64,000 nt of DNA from Paramecium sonneborni (lineage: Eukaryota > Ciliophora > Oligohymenophorea > Peniculida > Parameciidae). The notes under the pieces were generated by a model, which was not told where the DNA came from, searched no databases, and saw only the letters and a list, made by a program, of their open reading frames with translations. The stretch covers positions 146,519 to 210,518 of the forward strand of contig CAJJDN010000080.1 in the NCBI GenBank assembly GCA_905182985.1, read 5' to 3'. The translations under genes and the position numbers were made by a program. How positions within the stretch are numbered: position 1 is the first letter of the stretch; each line of letters begins with the position of its first letter. Below, piece by piece: positions 49,701 to 61,094 of this stretch.

Positions 49701-51587
49701 TGATCCAGAATCTTAATATTTTATGGAAAATGATGTACATTCCTTTATATATTTAGATAATTAAAGAATTCAATTAATAATTGCTCATAGATCCCAATTA
49801 TGAATTACCATAAGGTTATAAGAAGATCACCACTTTTGAAATTTAATTTTCTTATGAAATCCCTTAACTTGATGAGAATTTCAAAATACCATATCAAATT
49901 TTGAATGATTTGTTAATAGATGCATTAGGGTAAATTTAATTTATATTAAATAGAATTAATATTATTGAACCAATTTCTAAAAAAGTAATTGTTTTCAAAG
50001 CAAAACCTGATGCTTTTGGATACATTTAATCTAAATTATAATAGGAACCTACAGATGATTAATTTAAAATTAAACATAAAAAAACAAAGGAAGTAAATAC
50101 AAGTTTACAAAAGAAAAAAGTTCTTGAAATAGAACCTAAAAGAGAATGGTCATTAAATATGAAATTAGCTATTGCCAAATGCAATATAAAAGATAAATTT
50201 ATAGCTGAAAATGTTGCTAATTTACTTGATGATATGTTATTTGCAATTGAACATAATAAATAATAAGCAACTAGATAAAATTAAATAATTAATAGAGTTT
50301 TAGAAGATAAAAAATAATAACAAATAGAATAAGAATAATAAGAGTCAAAAAAAGAATAATTGAGAAAATAAAGAGAAAAAGAAATTAAAGATAAATTAAA
50401 AGAAGAAAAAGAAAAATAGAAATAACTTCAAGAATCACTAGAAAAAGAAAGATAAGAAAAAAATAAAACAGAAAATAATTTAAAAAAGGAGTAATTAGAT
50501 AAACGTATGAGTTATCTAACAGAATAAAAATAAAAAGTAATTAATTTATATTATGATAGATCAAAGAAAAAAATGATAAGGAAAAGGAAGAATAATTAAA
50601 AAGATTATTAGAAGAGAAAGATAAAAAGGAAAAAGAAATTAAAATGAAAAAACACAATTTTTAAGAATTTAATTAAAAATAAATAACAAAACTAAAAGAA
50701 ATAATATCTTAAGGATAGAACAAGTAATAACAATCAGAAAAAGAAAAATAAGATTAATTAAAAAAATAATAATAATTATTATAATAAGCAAGATCAAAAA
50801 TATTAACTCAGAATCAATCGAGAATTTAAGAATAAAAAAATTTAGAAAAAGAAATTGAGAATAAATATAAATCTGAATCATATTAGAAAATAATTGAAAA
50901 ATATCAATTTGGATTGAATTCTCTTTTTTAATTCTTAATTAAAGAAACCTTCTTACCAATTGGATAACCATCTTCAAGAGAATAAATTAGTTTTAAAACT
51001 TTTGCTTGGTTTACCGATAGATTTAATTTATGTCCAGAAATTGTATCTAAAGATGATGTACTTTAACTTTTTAGATATTTAACAAGAGCCAAAGAAGTTA
51101 TAGATGGAATTCCTCCAGGAATGAATTATGATGAATTTTTATAAGCATTACATAGGATTTCAATCAAAGGAAGTGTTATATTTAATAAAGTTGCAGTTAA
51201 TTTAAAATCCTAAAAAGGGAAACTTGATATCAAAGTTATAAAATAGATTGTTGAAGCAGAATAAATAGTAGATTAGGAACCATAAAGTCAATCTCCAAAG
51301 GCAGTATCTATAGTGATTGATACTCCTTTAAGGAATAAATCTAAATCTAATTATCTTGAATCTTCCAAAGTTTTAAAAGAATATTAGTTATTTTTCCAGT
51401 AATCAAATGAATAAACATTTGAATCATTAATATTATACTTAGATGTGAGCAATGATAAAAACTAATTAGATTAAAGATTTAGAAAAACATTAGAGGAAAA
51501 AAAAGTTCCTACTAAATTAAGAAGAAAAAGTATTTATATTAGTTATTTATTTTAGTTTTGACAGAAAAACTTGGAATTTAAAATTGA
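46764..51587 (+). CDS. large solenoid/coiled-coil protein, probable ciliary, 1,568 aa
   Basis: ATG 46764, TGA 51585-51587, five introns (23, 23, 22, 23 and 26 nt); the exon sum is exact. Around residues 75-125 is a segment like the calponin-homology-type NN-CH fold (LYNWNIIIAAINQL, then KKLILMGDVQVIEDILNQL). Residues about 180-700 are helical-repeat (ARM/HEAT-like). Two Lys/Glu/Gln-rich coiled coils follow (about 720-800 and 1150-1340), with compact helical regions between. Near 1350-1430 is an EF-hand-like region without full calcium ligands (FKTFAWFTDRFNLCPEIVSKDDV). CH plus ARM proteins are frequent in axonemes; I infer a ciliary role. I do not recognise a named orthologue. The last intron is chosen because it gives a tidy RKILTEKLGIQN end. 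Confidence 0.75.
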
Positions 51588-52572
51588 AATTATAGTATTT
51601 TATAAAAAAATAATTTTATTTAAATCTTTATAAATCATCAAATCAAATATTTCTTCAAATAACTTTAAAAAAATTTATATTTATATAAGACTTAATTTTA
51701 AGAAAAAGCTTTTTAAAATTAGAGATATTGAAAAACTTGAAAATATTATGATTGCTTTAAAATATTAAAAAAATAATAGAAAACCTAAGACTTTTACAAA
51801 GAAAAAATCTTTTCTTCTAAATTATTTAATCATAAATGAATCTATCTTTTAGAGATTTATAAATTTTGACAAATTATATAAAAAAAATAGGTTAAATCTA
51901 ACATTTTATTAATTAATAATAGACTTAATTAATAGATATTCTAAATTTAAAAAGCTTAGAATAACTGATGATATAACATAGGATTTAAAAATTAAATTAT
52001 AGTAATAAGATAAAAAAGTAAGAAAATGGGAGCAAAAAGTAGAATGAAAAAAAAAATCTTTTATAAAATATTGTTATTACACGAAATAAAAATTCTAAAT
52101 AATCAAACATAAATGATTTAAATAACTGTTAATTGAAATATAAATAAATCAATGCAAAAAAACTTACAATAGATTTGATTTTATAGTATTCCAAAAGTAA
52201 TTATGTATAAATTATTAATCTAGAGCTGTTTTTTTAAATCTTTGATAAATGATAACGAATTTATCTAAATTTAAACATATATTAAATCTAGTATCTTTTA
52301 ATTCTTTAAAAACTTTTTCTAAGATATCAAATAAAATAGTAAATATTTTTTATTGGGTATTTTTAGTACCACAAGAAGATAAAAGTATAATTATTTGGTT
52401 ATTTTAGTATTGTATAAAAGAATAAATCAACAAATAGATTTATGAGCTGATTTTAAGTTTTAAAAGCATATAATTGAGAAAATAAACAATGGTTCTACAA
52501 ATAACCATAGAATGATGGAAATGAATAATGTATAAAAAAAACGGATTTATATTAGTTATTAATTAAATTACC
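51588..52572. other. AT-rich spacer with one open frame
   Basis: Nearly 1 kb with no recognised gene. A frame free of TGA runs on the plus strand to the stop at 52044-52046, with an ATG at 51748 that would give 99 residues rich in Ile, Lys, Asn, Leu and Phe. The composition matches translated AT-rich noncoding DNA, so I do not call it a gene. The right part is long A/T tracts. Confidence 0.45.
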
Positions 52573-52898
52573 ATGAAGTTGGTCATCTTGATTCTGATTC
52601 TTACAATATTAAGTACCTAAGCTCAAACATCACTTAGAGGAAAGAACAAATTTGGTATGGTTGGCCATAATTAAGACTAGAGTAAAACGATGAATTAAAA
52701 AAAATAAATAATGAATATAACTCAGAACTATAAGAATATTCATTATTTGTGCAATTAACTAAGCCATTTTATGACACAGCACCGATGGATGTAATGTTGC
52801 TAAACCATGAAATGGAAATAGCTAGAATGATGGGCTAACCAGGAGTAACTTCGATGAATTATGTACTTGAAGAATCGCCATTTAGTCCTGCTTGGTGA
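52573..52898 (+). CDS. small secreted protein, 99 aa, unknown
   Basis: ATG 52573, TGA 52896-52898, one 26-nt intron that restores an exact frame. Residues 1-20 are a classic signal peptide: MK, then a run of Leu/Ile/Val, then STQAQ as a likely cleavage site. The mature part of about 80 residues is acidic to neutral, has several Met, ends in Pro-Ala-Trp and has no Cys. No family is recognised. It could be secreted, held in trichocyst-type granules, or resident in the secretory pathway. The signal peptide and the frame-restoring intron make it more believable than other short frames. Confidence 0.6.
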
Positions 52899-53626
52899 AG
52901 AATTTTAAAAGGCTTCATTTGATATTTCCTATTTCATTATAGAATCAATATCGCAAAACAACCTTATATTTAAACTGCGTTAAAATCAGTTTATTATTAT
53001 ATTTATTACTTAAGGAAAGGATTTTATCCAATGATTCAAGATAAATCATTTATTTTTTGTATTTTATATATTTGCTTATTATTATGAGCTAAAATTTGCT
53101 TGAATGAATAAAAACCAATATTTATTCAAATAATATAAAAAAAGTTAAATAACAATATATAAGTGATAGATAAACTATATTTTAGATAAATGTATTTTGT
53201 GTAAGATAAAATTATTCTGTATAATGAATAGTTAGAAAAGGATCCTATAATATTATATACTTTATTTTAAGTAAATTAAAAAAAAAGTAGTAAAAATTGT
53301 TAATAATTTTTAAAGGAGTTCAACGTTATTCTAAAATAAAACTTAACTTAATCTATTTTTACTTGTAATTATTTATTTTATTAGTATTACAAGTTTTTAT
53401 AAATGATATTGAATTATTTTGAGTAATTAATCAAGAAAATAATATTAAAAATATTTATGATATATAAGAAATTGATATTGGAAATAAGAAATTTCATAAT
53501 ATAAAAAAGAGAAAATTTTGAATTTGGAAAGATGTTTGAATATTAATTAGAGTTATAAGTGAAAAACCTTATAATCTATAAAAATATTATAATTATAATG
53601 TTGTTAATATTTATTGATTATTTAAA
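52899..53626. other. intergenic spacer
   Basis: About 730 bp, AT-rich and full of stops in all frames. I see no RNA gene, repeat or coding remnant. Confidence 0.6.
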
Positions 53627-54286
53627 ATGAATAATAATATAAGATAATAGTTAGCATAAATGAATAAAGGGTTTGATAAAAAAAGAACTTCTTCATTTAA
53701 TAAATAAACAATAAATTACACTTATGATAGATGTGATACTTAATAAAAGTAATTTTATTGTCCAAAATCAAAAAAAGATGTGAAGAATATGATAAGTGAT
53801 AATAAGTTGAAATCATCATATGAGAATACAACAGTAATGATGCCTTAGAATGTTTCATTGAAAAATATGTTAACAGAGTTAGCTCATAAATCTGCAAAGA
53901 AATATATAAAAAAACATATGAAAAAAACTCCGAGTACATCTTTACATACTCCTGCTGATTTTACTATAAGGAAAACTGAATAGTAATCATACTTAATGAA
54001 GCAATAATAATCAGTTATACATTAACAATCATAATAAACTTCTTATAGATCTTTATTATAGCATAATAAGGGTAATTAATGGATTGATATGATTAATCAA
54101 AAGAGTTCAAATTATATATAAACAGATTAAATATCAACAACAGAATACAAGTACAAATATGTTAATTGTTAGAACTTAATTAGATATAATGTAAACAAAT
54201 AATTTAGATTGGAAGCATCCATATAGATGTTAAAAAGAGTGTAGAAATAATGTAGAGATATCACATATAGAAAACTTAGAATTTGA
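53627..54286 (+). CDS. basic Gln/Lys-rich protein, 219 aa, unknown
   Basis: An intronless frame of 220 codons (ATG 53627, TGA 54284-54286). Rich in Lys, Gln, Ser and Tyr, with a strongly basic stretch near residues 85-105 (HKSAKKYIKKHMKKT). There are many TAA/TAG glutamines and no membrane segment or Cys cluster. The C-terminal 30 residues look helical. The family is not recognised. A nuclear or cytoskeletal location is possible from the charge, but this is weak. eIF5A begins 179 bp downstream on the same strand. Confidence 0.62.
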
Positions 54287-54464
54287 TTGTTGGAAAGAGC
54301 TTTTGATGAATAGATTAATATTACGAAAAAGTAAATGAGTTTAATTAGTTAATTTTGGGTGAACTTATTATTGTGAATAATTTAAAGAATTTTTATTCTG
54401 ATATATTGTAATATATATTATTTCTCAAATCTCCAATTTAAAATAAAATTTTTAAATAAATTAA

Positions 54465-55000
54465 ATGTCTGACGACGAGAATCAATTCGAATAAGGAAAT
54501 GCTGGATCTTCTCACACTTATACTGAAAGTGCAGGATCATTAAAGAAAGGAGGCTATGTAATGTTGAAAGGACATCCTTGTAAGATTACAGATGTTTCAA
54601 CATCAAAAGCAGGAAAGCATGGTCATGCTAAAGTAATTAAATAATTATTAAATTTAGGCATCAATTGTTGGAAAGGATATCTTTACAAATAAAACATATG
54701 AAGATTCAGCTCCAACATCTCACAATATTGATGTTCCATTTGTTACTAAAAAGGAATATACTTTAATGGATGTTTAAGGTGATGGATTTGTCATTCTTTT
54801 GAATGAAGATGGATCAACTAAGGAAGATCTTAAATTACCAGAAACAGAAGATGATTTCAAATTGGTTTAAGAAATTAGAGATTAATTTGATGCTGGCAAG
54901 TATATATATATATAAATATTTTAGGGATTTATTAATTTCTGTCCTTTCTGCTATGGGAGAAGAGAAAATTGTTGGTTGTAGAGAAGCTTAAGATAAATGA
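54465..55000 (+). CDS. EIF5A: translation factor eIF5A
   Basis: A 161-aa protein with introns at 54633-54657 and 54900-54924 (25 nt each). It has the eIF5A signature [12 protein letters not shown], in which Lys51 would be changed to hypusine by deoxyhypusine synthase and hydroxylase. An N-terminal acidic tail, an SH3-like domain (residues about 25-90) and an OB-fold domain (about 91-155) are all in place, ending [14 protein letters not shown]. The factor binds stalled ribosomes and helps peptide-bond formation at difficult motifs such as poly-proline, and also termination. The gene converges with the kinase at 55045; only 44 bp separate the stops. Confidence 0.98.
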
Positions 55001-55044
55001 TTTACATTAAATACATTAGTAAATATTTTATTGTAAATATATTA

Positions 55045-56068
55045 TCATTCATTTGATACATCTTTAAAAAATGGATGTTTTAAAGCATCTTTAGCATTGA
55101 TTCTCTTCTCAGGATTATACTATAGCATTGAACTAGATATCAATCAACTATATTTATACTTTAATAAATCCAGATAATTATCTAAATCTTTTATTTAACT
55201 AAATTTTTCTTTTAGATTTTATTTTTTATATCTAGCCAATTCTTTAAATATCATTTTATTTTCAAAAGGAACTTTATTTTAAAAGTATTCTATATCACTA
55301 GAATTAAAACTTCCCATCACTTTTAATATTGCAAATAATTGATCTCCTTCACTCTTTCCTTTAAAAAGAGCTTCTTTTATTACCAATTCACCCATTATAC
55401 AACCTAATGCCCAAATATCAACTGAAACTCCATATTTAGTTAAACATAATATTAATTCAGGAGCACGATAATATCGAGATACTATATAAGGAGTATTCTA
55501 TCCTTAATTTGTAATCAATTTAGAACTTCCAAAATCACATAACTTTACTACATCTTTATTATTTATCAAAATATTCTCACTATTCATTTAAGTATTTATT
55601 ATTACGGTTTTAAATCTCGATGAGCTATTCCTTTTTTATGAATAAACTATAATCCTTTTAAAATCTAATATATATAACATTTTATTGTCAATTCACAAAA
55701 TGTCTTTCCTTATTTTATAAATGTTTAAATTCTATTTTCAAGATTATCTTCCATATATTCAAACACAATATTTTAAATTAATTTCCCCGCATCTGTTCTT
55801 GAATAGAAAAAATCCTTTCTCTTAAATTAAATTCATACAAGGATTTTAACTATGTGTTCACACTCTTTAACTTCAAATAAAATTTCATATTCTCTACTTA
55901 AAAGAGTTCCAACCTTTTCAATTCTCTTTAAAGCAACTTTCTATTTTCTATTATGATCATAAGCTTCAAATACATAACCTACTCTTATTTAAAATACTTA
56001 CCAAAGCTACCTGAACCAGCAACTCTTATGATATCAAAAGAAGGTAATTTTTGATTTATCAAACTCAT
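55045..56068 (-). CDS. CMGC Ser/Thr protein kinase, GSK3-like, 307 aa
   Basis: ATG 56068, TGA 55045-55047, introns of 23, 24, 26 and 27 nt. It is a complete kinase domain: Gly loop AGSGSFGYVFEA (split by the first intron), VALKRI lysine, HRDLKPEN catalytic loop, CDFGSSK, and the activation segment PYIVSRYYRAPELI with the tyrosine placed as in GSK3. A CMGC insert and the C-terminal RINAKDALKHPFF helix are present. The SRYYRAPE motif and overall form point to the GSK3 branch, which Paramecium has in many copies. There is almost nothing outside the kinase domain. Substrate and pathway are unknown. Confidence 0.92.
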
Positions 56069-56170
56069 ATAATTTAATTTACTAATTCTATTTTATTATA
56101 ATTCATAGATGATTACTTTTTGAATAGTTAAGAATCTCATAAATTTCATAATATATACATAAAAAGAATT

Positions 56171-58774
56171 TCATTTTAATTTATGTTCGTACCATTTTCT
56201 CAGATTCAATGATTTTTATTTTGCTAAATAATTAAAAGTGTATTTTCCAGATTCTTTATATCTATTTTTATACTATTTTTAGCTGTTTATTAAATCAAGA
56301 CCTTTAATTACATTATGAAAATTATTATGTGGCATATACTCTTAATAAATTTTGATTTAATCAATATTAATATGATGGAATTGTAACTTTGTTTAAAATT
56401 CTTAAAGCATATCCTTATTTTATTCTTTATATAAAGATTCTTCACCTTAAATGAGAAACTTTGAAGGAGTAGTTTTTTTTTTTTCAAAATTATCTTTAGA
56501 TGTAGCAATTTAAATCTATTTATCAGAAGGTAACATTTCTTTTTCAGAAATCAAGGTATTTGAAATTGATATAATTTAATGAGGTTTCTTTATTGATTTT
56601 TTTCTATAATTAATTCTACTGATGTAATCAGGAGACATATATCTAGATTATTCATCATCAGAATTAATATAACATTCAGATTAATATCTATTTAGAGAAT
56701 CTTAAATAGTTGTCAACATTCTTCTTGTATTAATTTTATCACCTTTCCTATGAAATCCTGTTCTTTTTTGTATATTTTTCATAATTGTTGATTTCTTTAT
56801 TATTCCTTCAATATCAGGTTGATAAGTGAGTAATGGACAATTAATATTGAGATGGGAACTTCTATTACATTTATTACAATTAAGTAATATAGAATTATAG
56901 TTTTAATACAATAGAATCTTATCTTTGATATGATTAAATCTTTCCATATCTTTTTTTTCATCTTTTATCAATTTTAAAAAGTTTGATCTATGAATTTATA
57001 CTACTTCACTTGATGTTCTACTCAAAGCACATGTTTTTGTTGGAAATCCTGTAAAAAATTAATATTCTCCAAATGTCTATCCTTTTGTTACTGTTTATAT
57101 AACTTATTAACTCTATTCTTCACATATATCAATAATTCCTTCCTTTACAAAATATCTCTAAATATACTATAATCATTACAAGGATTAATCGTCAATTTCA
57201 TATTAATGATAAATATACTCTTCTGGTTAAAACAGTAATCGATTCATTTTTTAAGTCAATGCATTTTATGTTAACTTCGAAAATTAATCTGAAAATATTT
57301 TAATGTTTCTCATTATTTTTTCAGATATATTTTAATTAAGTTCATATCTTAATCCTTTTGGTAATTCAGATATAGTCTTATTAATAAACTCAATCTTTTC
57401 ATAATTCATATTTGTCATTTTATGTTTTAAATAATTTCGAATTCTAAATTATAATGACAAATCAACTGAATTATGATTCATATAATTATTTAATTACAAT
57501 ATTGAACGTCTAAATTATTATAAATTTTAAAACTTACTTTTAATTTTTATTTTGTTCATAAAGATTTCTTAATATAATTCCTATCGAATTCATTGAATAA
57601 GCAAATAAAAAACTAGAAAGTAACATCATTAAATTAACAAATAACATCTCTCCTTAATTTTCAGGAGTAATGTCTCCATATCCTACAGTAGTAATTGTCA
57701 TTGTTGCCCAATAAAATGATGTATTATATCTAATCCAAACAGATTCATGTCTTATTTATCTTTAAATCAACCATGTTTGTTCATCAGTTTCAGTAATCAC
57801 TCCTACATAATGAAAAAGACAAGCCATAAAATGAGCAAAAAAATATATAGATAAAATTAATATTAATAAATCTGCTGCATTACTTAATGTATGTTTTAAA
57901 TATATATTTTCCATTTTTGTATTGGTTCTCTTTAATTTTATTAACACAATTATGTTTTACAAAATCAATAATACTTATTTCGATTAATTAAATTCTTTAA
58001 GAATGTTAGGGTAAATACCTATCCATAACATCAAAGAAACTATTTCAAAAATTGCATATTTGTTAACATATTAATTGATAATTTATCTTCTATCTACTAT
58101 TACTTCACCTTACTCAATATATGCTCTATTAATTGCCAATATATTATCTATTATTAAATGTACTATTAATCCTATTATTATTTTTGGAAATGAATAATCA
58201 TCAAAAGAAAAGCTTAAAAGAAATGGACAAATCCATAGAGCTAATATACTTGCTAATAAAGTTATTAGATCCCAAAAATACAAAAAAAGGTTTTATGGCA
58301 ATAAAATTGAAGATTTTAATTTACTTTAACCATATTCTATCTTAATATATCAAAATTTATACTCTACAAAAATCTTAATACTTGAGGCTAAATATATTTT
58401 TCTTATGATAAAATTTTGGTTTTCAATCCATTTGGAAGTATATATGAGTTGAAAAACAAATTTTATTTGAATTTTTATATTAATCTATTTTTTCTAACAA
58501 GTCTCATAAATGCTTCATTTTCATCAACTCCTTTAGGAATAATCTTTTCCTCTGACTTGTGTTAATTATTGAATGACGTATTTATAATTCTTGTTAATCT
58601 TTAAAACCTCTATTTACTTACAAAATAACGATTAGTTTAAATATGAGGACTTTCAATTGATCTCACAGACTCTTAAGACTCTAAAGGTTGCTTTTAATAT
58701 TAAGTTAAATCAGGAATTTAAGTAACTTAAGGGCCAAAGATTTGTTATTCTAAAATAACTTAATCTTCGATCAT
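56171..58774 (-). CDS. cyclic-nucleotide-gated-type K+ channel, 833 aa
   Basis: ATG 58774, TGA 56171-56173, introns of 26, 24, 28 and 24 nt; exact frame. A polar N-terminus of about 180 residues precedes six membrane segments (S1 near WDLITLLASILALWICPF). The pore helix and filter TTVGYGD (about residue 345) predict potassium selectivity. The S4 region has few regular basic residues, so voltage sensing may be weak. A C-linker (LQFRIRNYLKH) leads into a cyclic-nucleotide-binding fold with TFGEYQFFTGFP. The long tail is Ser/Lys-rich. It belongs with the EAG/HCN-like PAK channels that are expanded in Paramecium and set membrane potential and swimming behaviour. Confidence 0.93.
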
Positions 58775-58946
58775 TTATAATTAATGTTATATATTTATTA
58801 TTGCTAATAGTTACCAAAAATAAACAAATTAACAAACCTCATAAATTTAAATTATCTCAACTATTTCAATTTTATATCACTTCTAAAATTTGTTTATTTA
58901 ATATAAAAATTTTTATAATTCCATTGAACTTTTAACTAATTTAAAA

Positions 58947-59129
58947 ATGGGCTGCTCTATAAGAAAATCGAAACCAAAACAAAGGGATGATATAGATTAA
59001 ATAGAACAATTGATATAATCAGATTGTTTAGGTATGGAGTAAAATTTTGTCCTTGTAAAAAATCCAATTGTAATGAGAAGAAATTATAGCAAAGAAATAC
59101 AAAAATTATCAGATTCAAAACATATATGA
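58947..59129 (+). CDS. 60-aa protein with MGCS acylation motif
   Basis: A short frame (ATG 58947, TGA 59127-59129). It begins MGCSIRKSK, a textbook dual-acylation start: Gly2 for myristoylation, Cys3 for palmitoylation, followed by a basic patch that would hold it on a membrane. The rest is polar and helical with no domain. It diverges from the K+ channel gene, with 172 bp between the two starts. The length is small, so a missed downstream exon is possible. No family recognised. Confidence 0.5.
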
Positions 59130-59684
59130 TTACTGATTTATATACTTTTCTTTCTGTATATAGTAATACTTTTTAAACTCATTCTATTATCCTAAAAATA
59201 GCTTGATTTATTTAAATCTAGTAATCTTTTCCAAGAATTTTCTATATCAAATAAAGATATTTTCGATATTGAAATACATAAATAATATATTGAACCTTTT
59301 CATTAAACTTTTCAATTATGGCAGTAACCTTCAATATTTTATATTATCAATCAACAATTTCATGTTTTATTATGTCTTAAAATGATGGATTCAAAAAGTA
59401 TTTTTAGAACTATTAAGTGTTTATAATTATGTGATATTATTTTTTTAAAGACTTTGAATTGTTTTTAGAACATATCTTTAAAAATATGAGTATTAATTTT
59501 ATGAGAGTGATACTGTTTAAAAAAATACTTAAAATACAAATATTTTAATACAAATTTAAATCATTTCTAAATAACTATGAAACAACTTTAAACTTAAATA
59601 TAATAATAAATGTTTCTTATAAATGTTTTGGTATATTTTACTATAGTAATATATTTGAAAACATAAAATTTTATAAATTAATTT
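59130..59684. other. intergenic spacer
   Basis: About 555 bp of AT-rich sequence between two plus-strand genes. Short frames exist but none has a start, an intron pattern or a domain. No RNA gene seen. Confidence 0.55.
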
Positions 59685-61016
59685 ATGCTAAAATCTATTC
59701 TAAGAGTTTCATACAAAATAGGAATTAATTCATGTACTTTTTAATAATAATAAAGAATTATAGTAATTACCCATTTATTCATCAGCTCTTTAAGCATTAT
59801 TTTAGAATGAATATGGATAGGCACAAGAATATTTATAATAATTAAAATAATAAGTAGAAAATTTATAGGACCCAAATGCAACATAAGAAGTCTTAGATTT
59901 ATTTGTTTAATTATATAAGCAAACAAAAAATTACAAAGATTTAATATCAATCTAAGAAGAATAATTTTTTACTTATCTGTCTATGAATTCTATTTATAAT
60001 GAAGATAATTCAGAATCGTTAAAAGAATTATTTAGATCTTATATTGAATTTGATCCAAAAAGAGGGCAAGCAATGTTATAATTTTTATAAGAGAAAGTTG
60101 ATGAAATAATCCCATTAGGATTTTAGAAAGAATTTTTCACATATGGAGGAGTAAAGATTTGAAATATATCTATAGACATTAGAATTACTTAATAAAAATT
60201 ATGAAAATTCTTAAAAATTATTTAGTAGTGCTTAAGATTCAGGAACAAAGGGTAATTTAGCAGGTTTATTTTATTATAAATAATTAGGAATGTGTTTAAA
60301 TAATTAAGTTATCTTATCTGAACTAAATTTAGATGGAGAAATATAGAAATTAAAAGGAGATTTTAATGCCTTTTGTTAATAGAATATAAAGAATCTGTTA
60401 GATGCAATAATTGCATTTGAATTAAATTCTGTAGAAGAGAATAAAAAAGAACTTTATTATTTATATAAATTAATTGAATAAACTGAAGTAAAAAATAGAA
60501 TATAAATAATAAGTTATATATTGATAAGAAAGAGATAAATGCAATTATAAATGGAACTTAAATTATAAATCCAAATTCTTATGCAGTAATATTAAATTTG
60601 ATAGATTTATTAATTAATCATTAATATCCAGATGTAATATAGAATTTATAAATTATGATAGAAAGCTACTGCTTGGATTAAAGTTATTTTTAAAAATAAA
60701 ACATAGAATCCTAATATGAATATAAAAAGTTTTGGAAGATCCCTATTGTAATATGCTAAAATATCAATGATTGATAATAAGATTAATTAAGCTGAAACAA
60801 TTCTTTTGGATTTTTTAAACAGTCAACAACCTAGACTCTCATTTTTGTAGATGATGGGTTTAACTCAATATAGTCTATTATTAAAAACAGAAAATAGATA
60901 ATATGAAGCAGATTGTAATCTTTTAGAATTATTTAGAATATGAAAAATAAGCATTAAACATTTCATCAAAATTAAGTCCAACATCATATATTAGAGAATA
61001 AATTATATTATTATGA
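59685..61016 (+). CDS. alpha-solenoid (TPR-like) protein, possible mitochondrial, 402 aa
   Basis: ATG 59685, TGA 61014-61016, introns of 22, 25, 26, 28 and 22 nt; exact frame. The first 17 residues (MLKSILRVSYKIGINS) are basic, hydroxylated and free of acidic residues, like a mitochondrial presequence. The remaining 380 residues are helical pairs of TPR type, for example SALQALFQNEYGQAQEYL and, near the end, LLQYAKISMIDNKINQAETILLDFL. No catalytic motif. The family is not recognised. The first intron fixes the start: without it the ATG frame ends quickly. Confidence 0.72.
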
Positions 61017-61094
61017 GTTTTAAATGTTTATAGATTATCATTAAAATTTATTAATTATATTTGTAGTATATTAAATAATACAAAAATAATAGTA

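Noticed and set aside
51748..52046. 99-codon frame as a gene
   Set aside because: Composition is only Ile, Lys, Asn, Leu and Phe from AT-rich DNA, with no intron or domain to support it.
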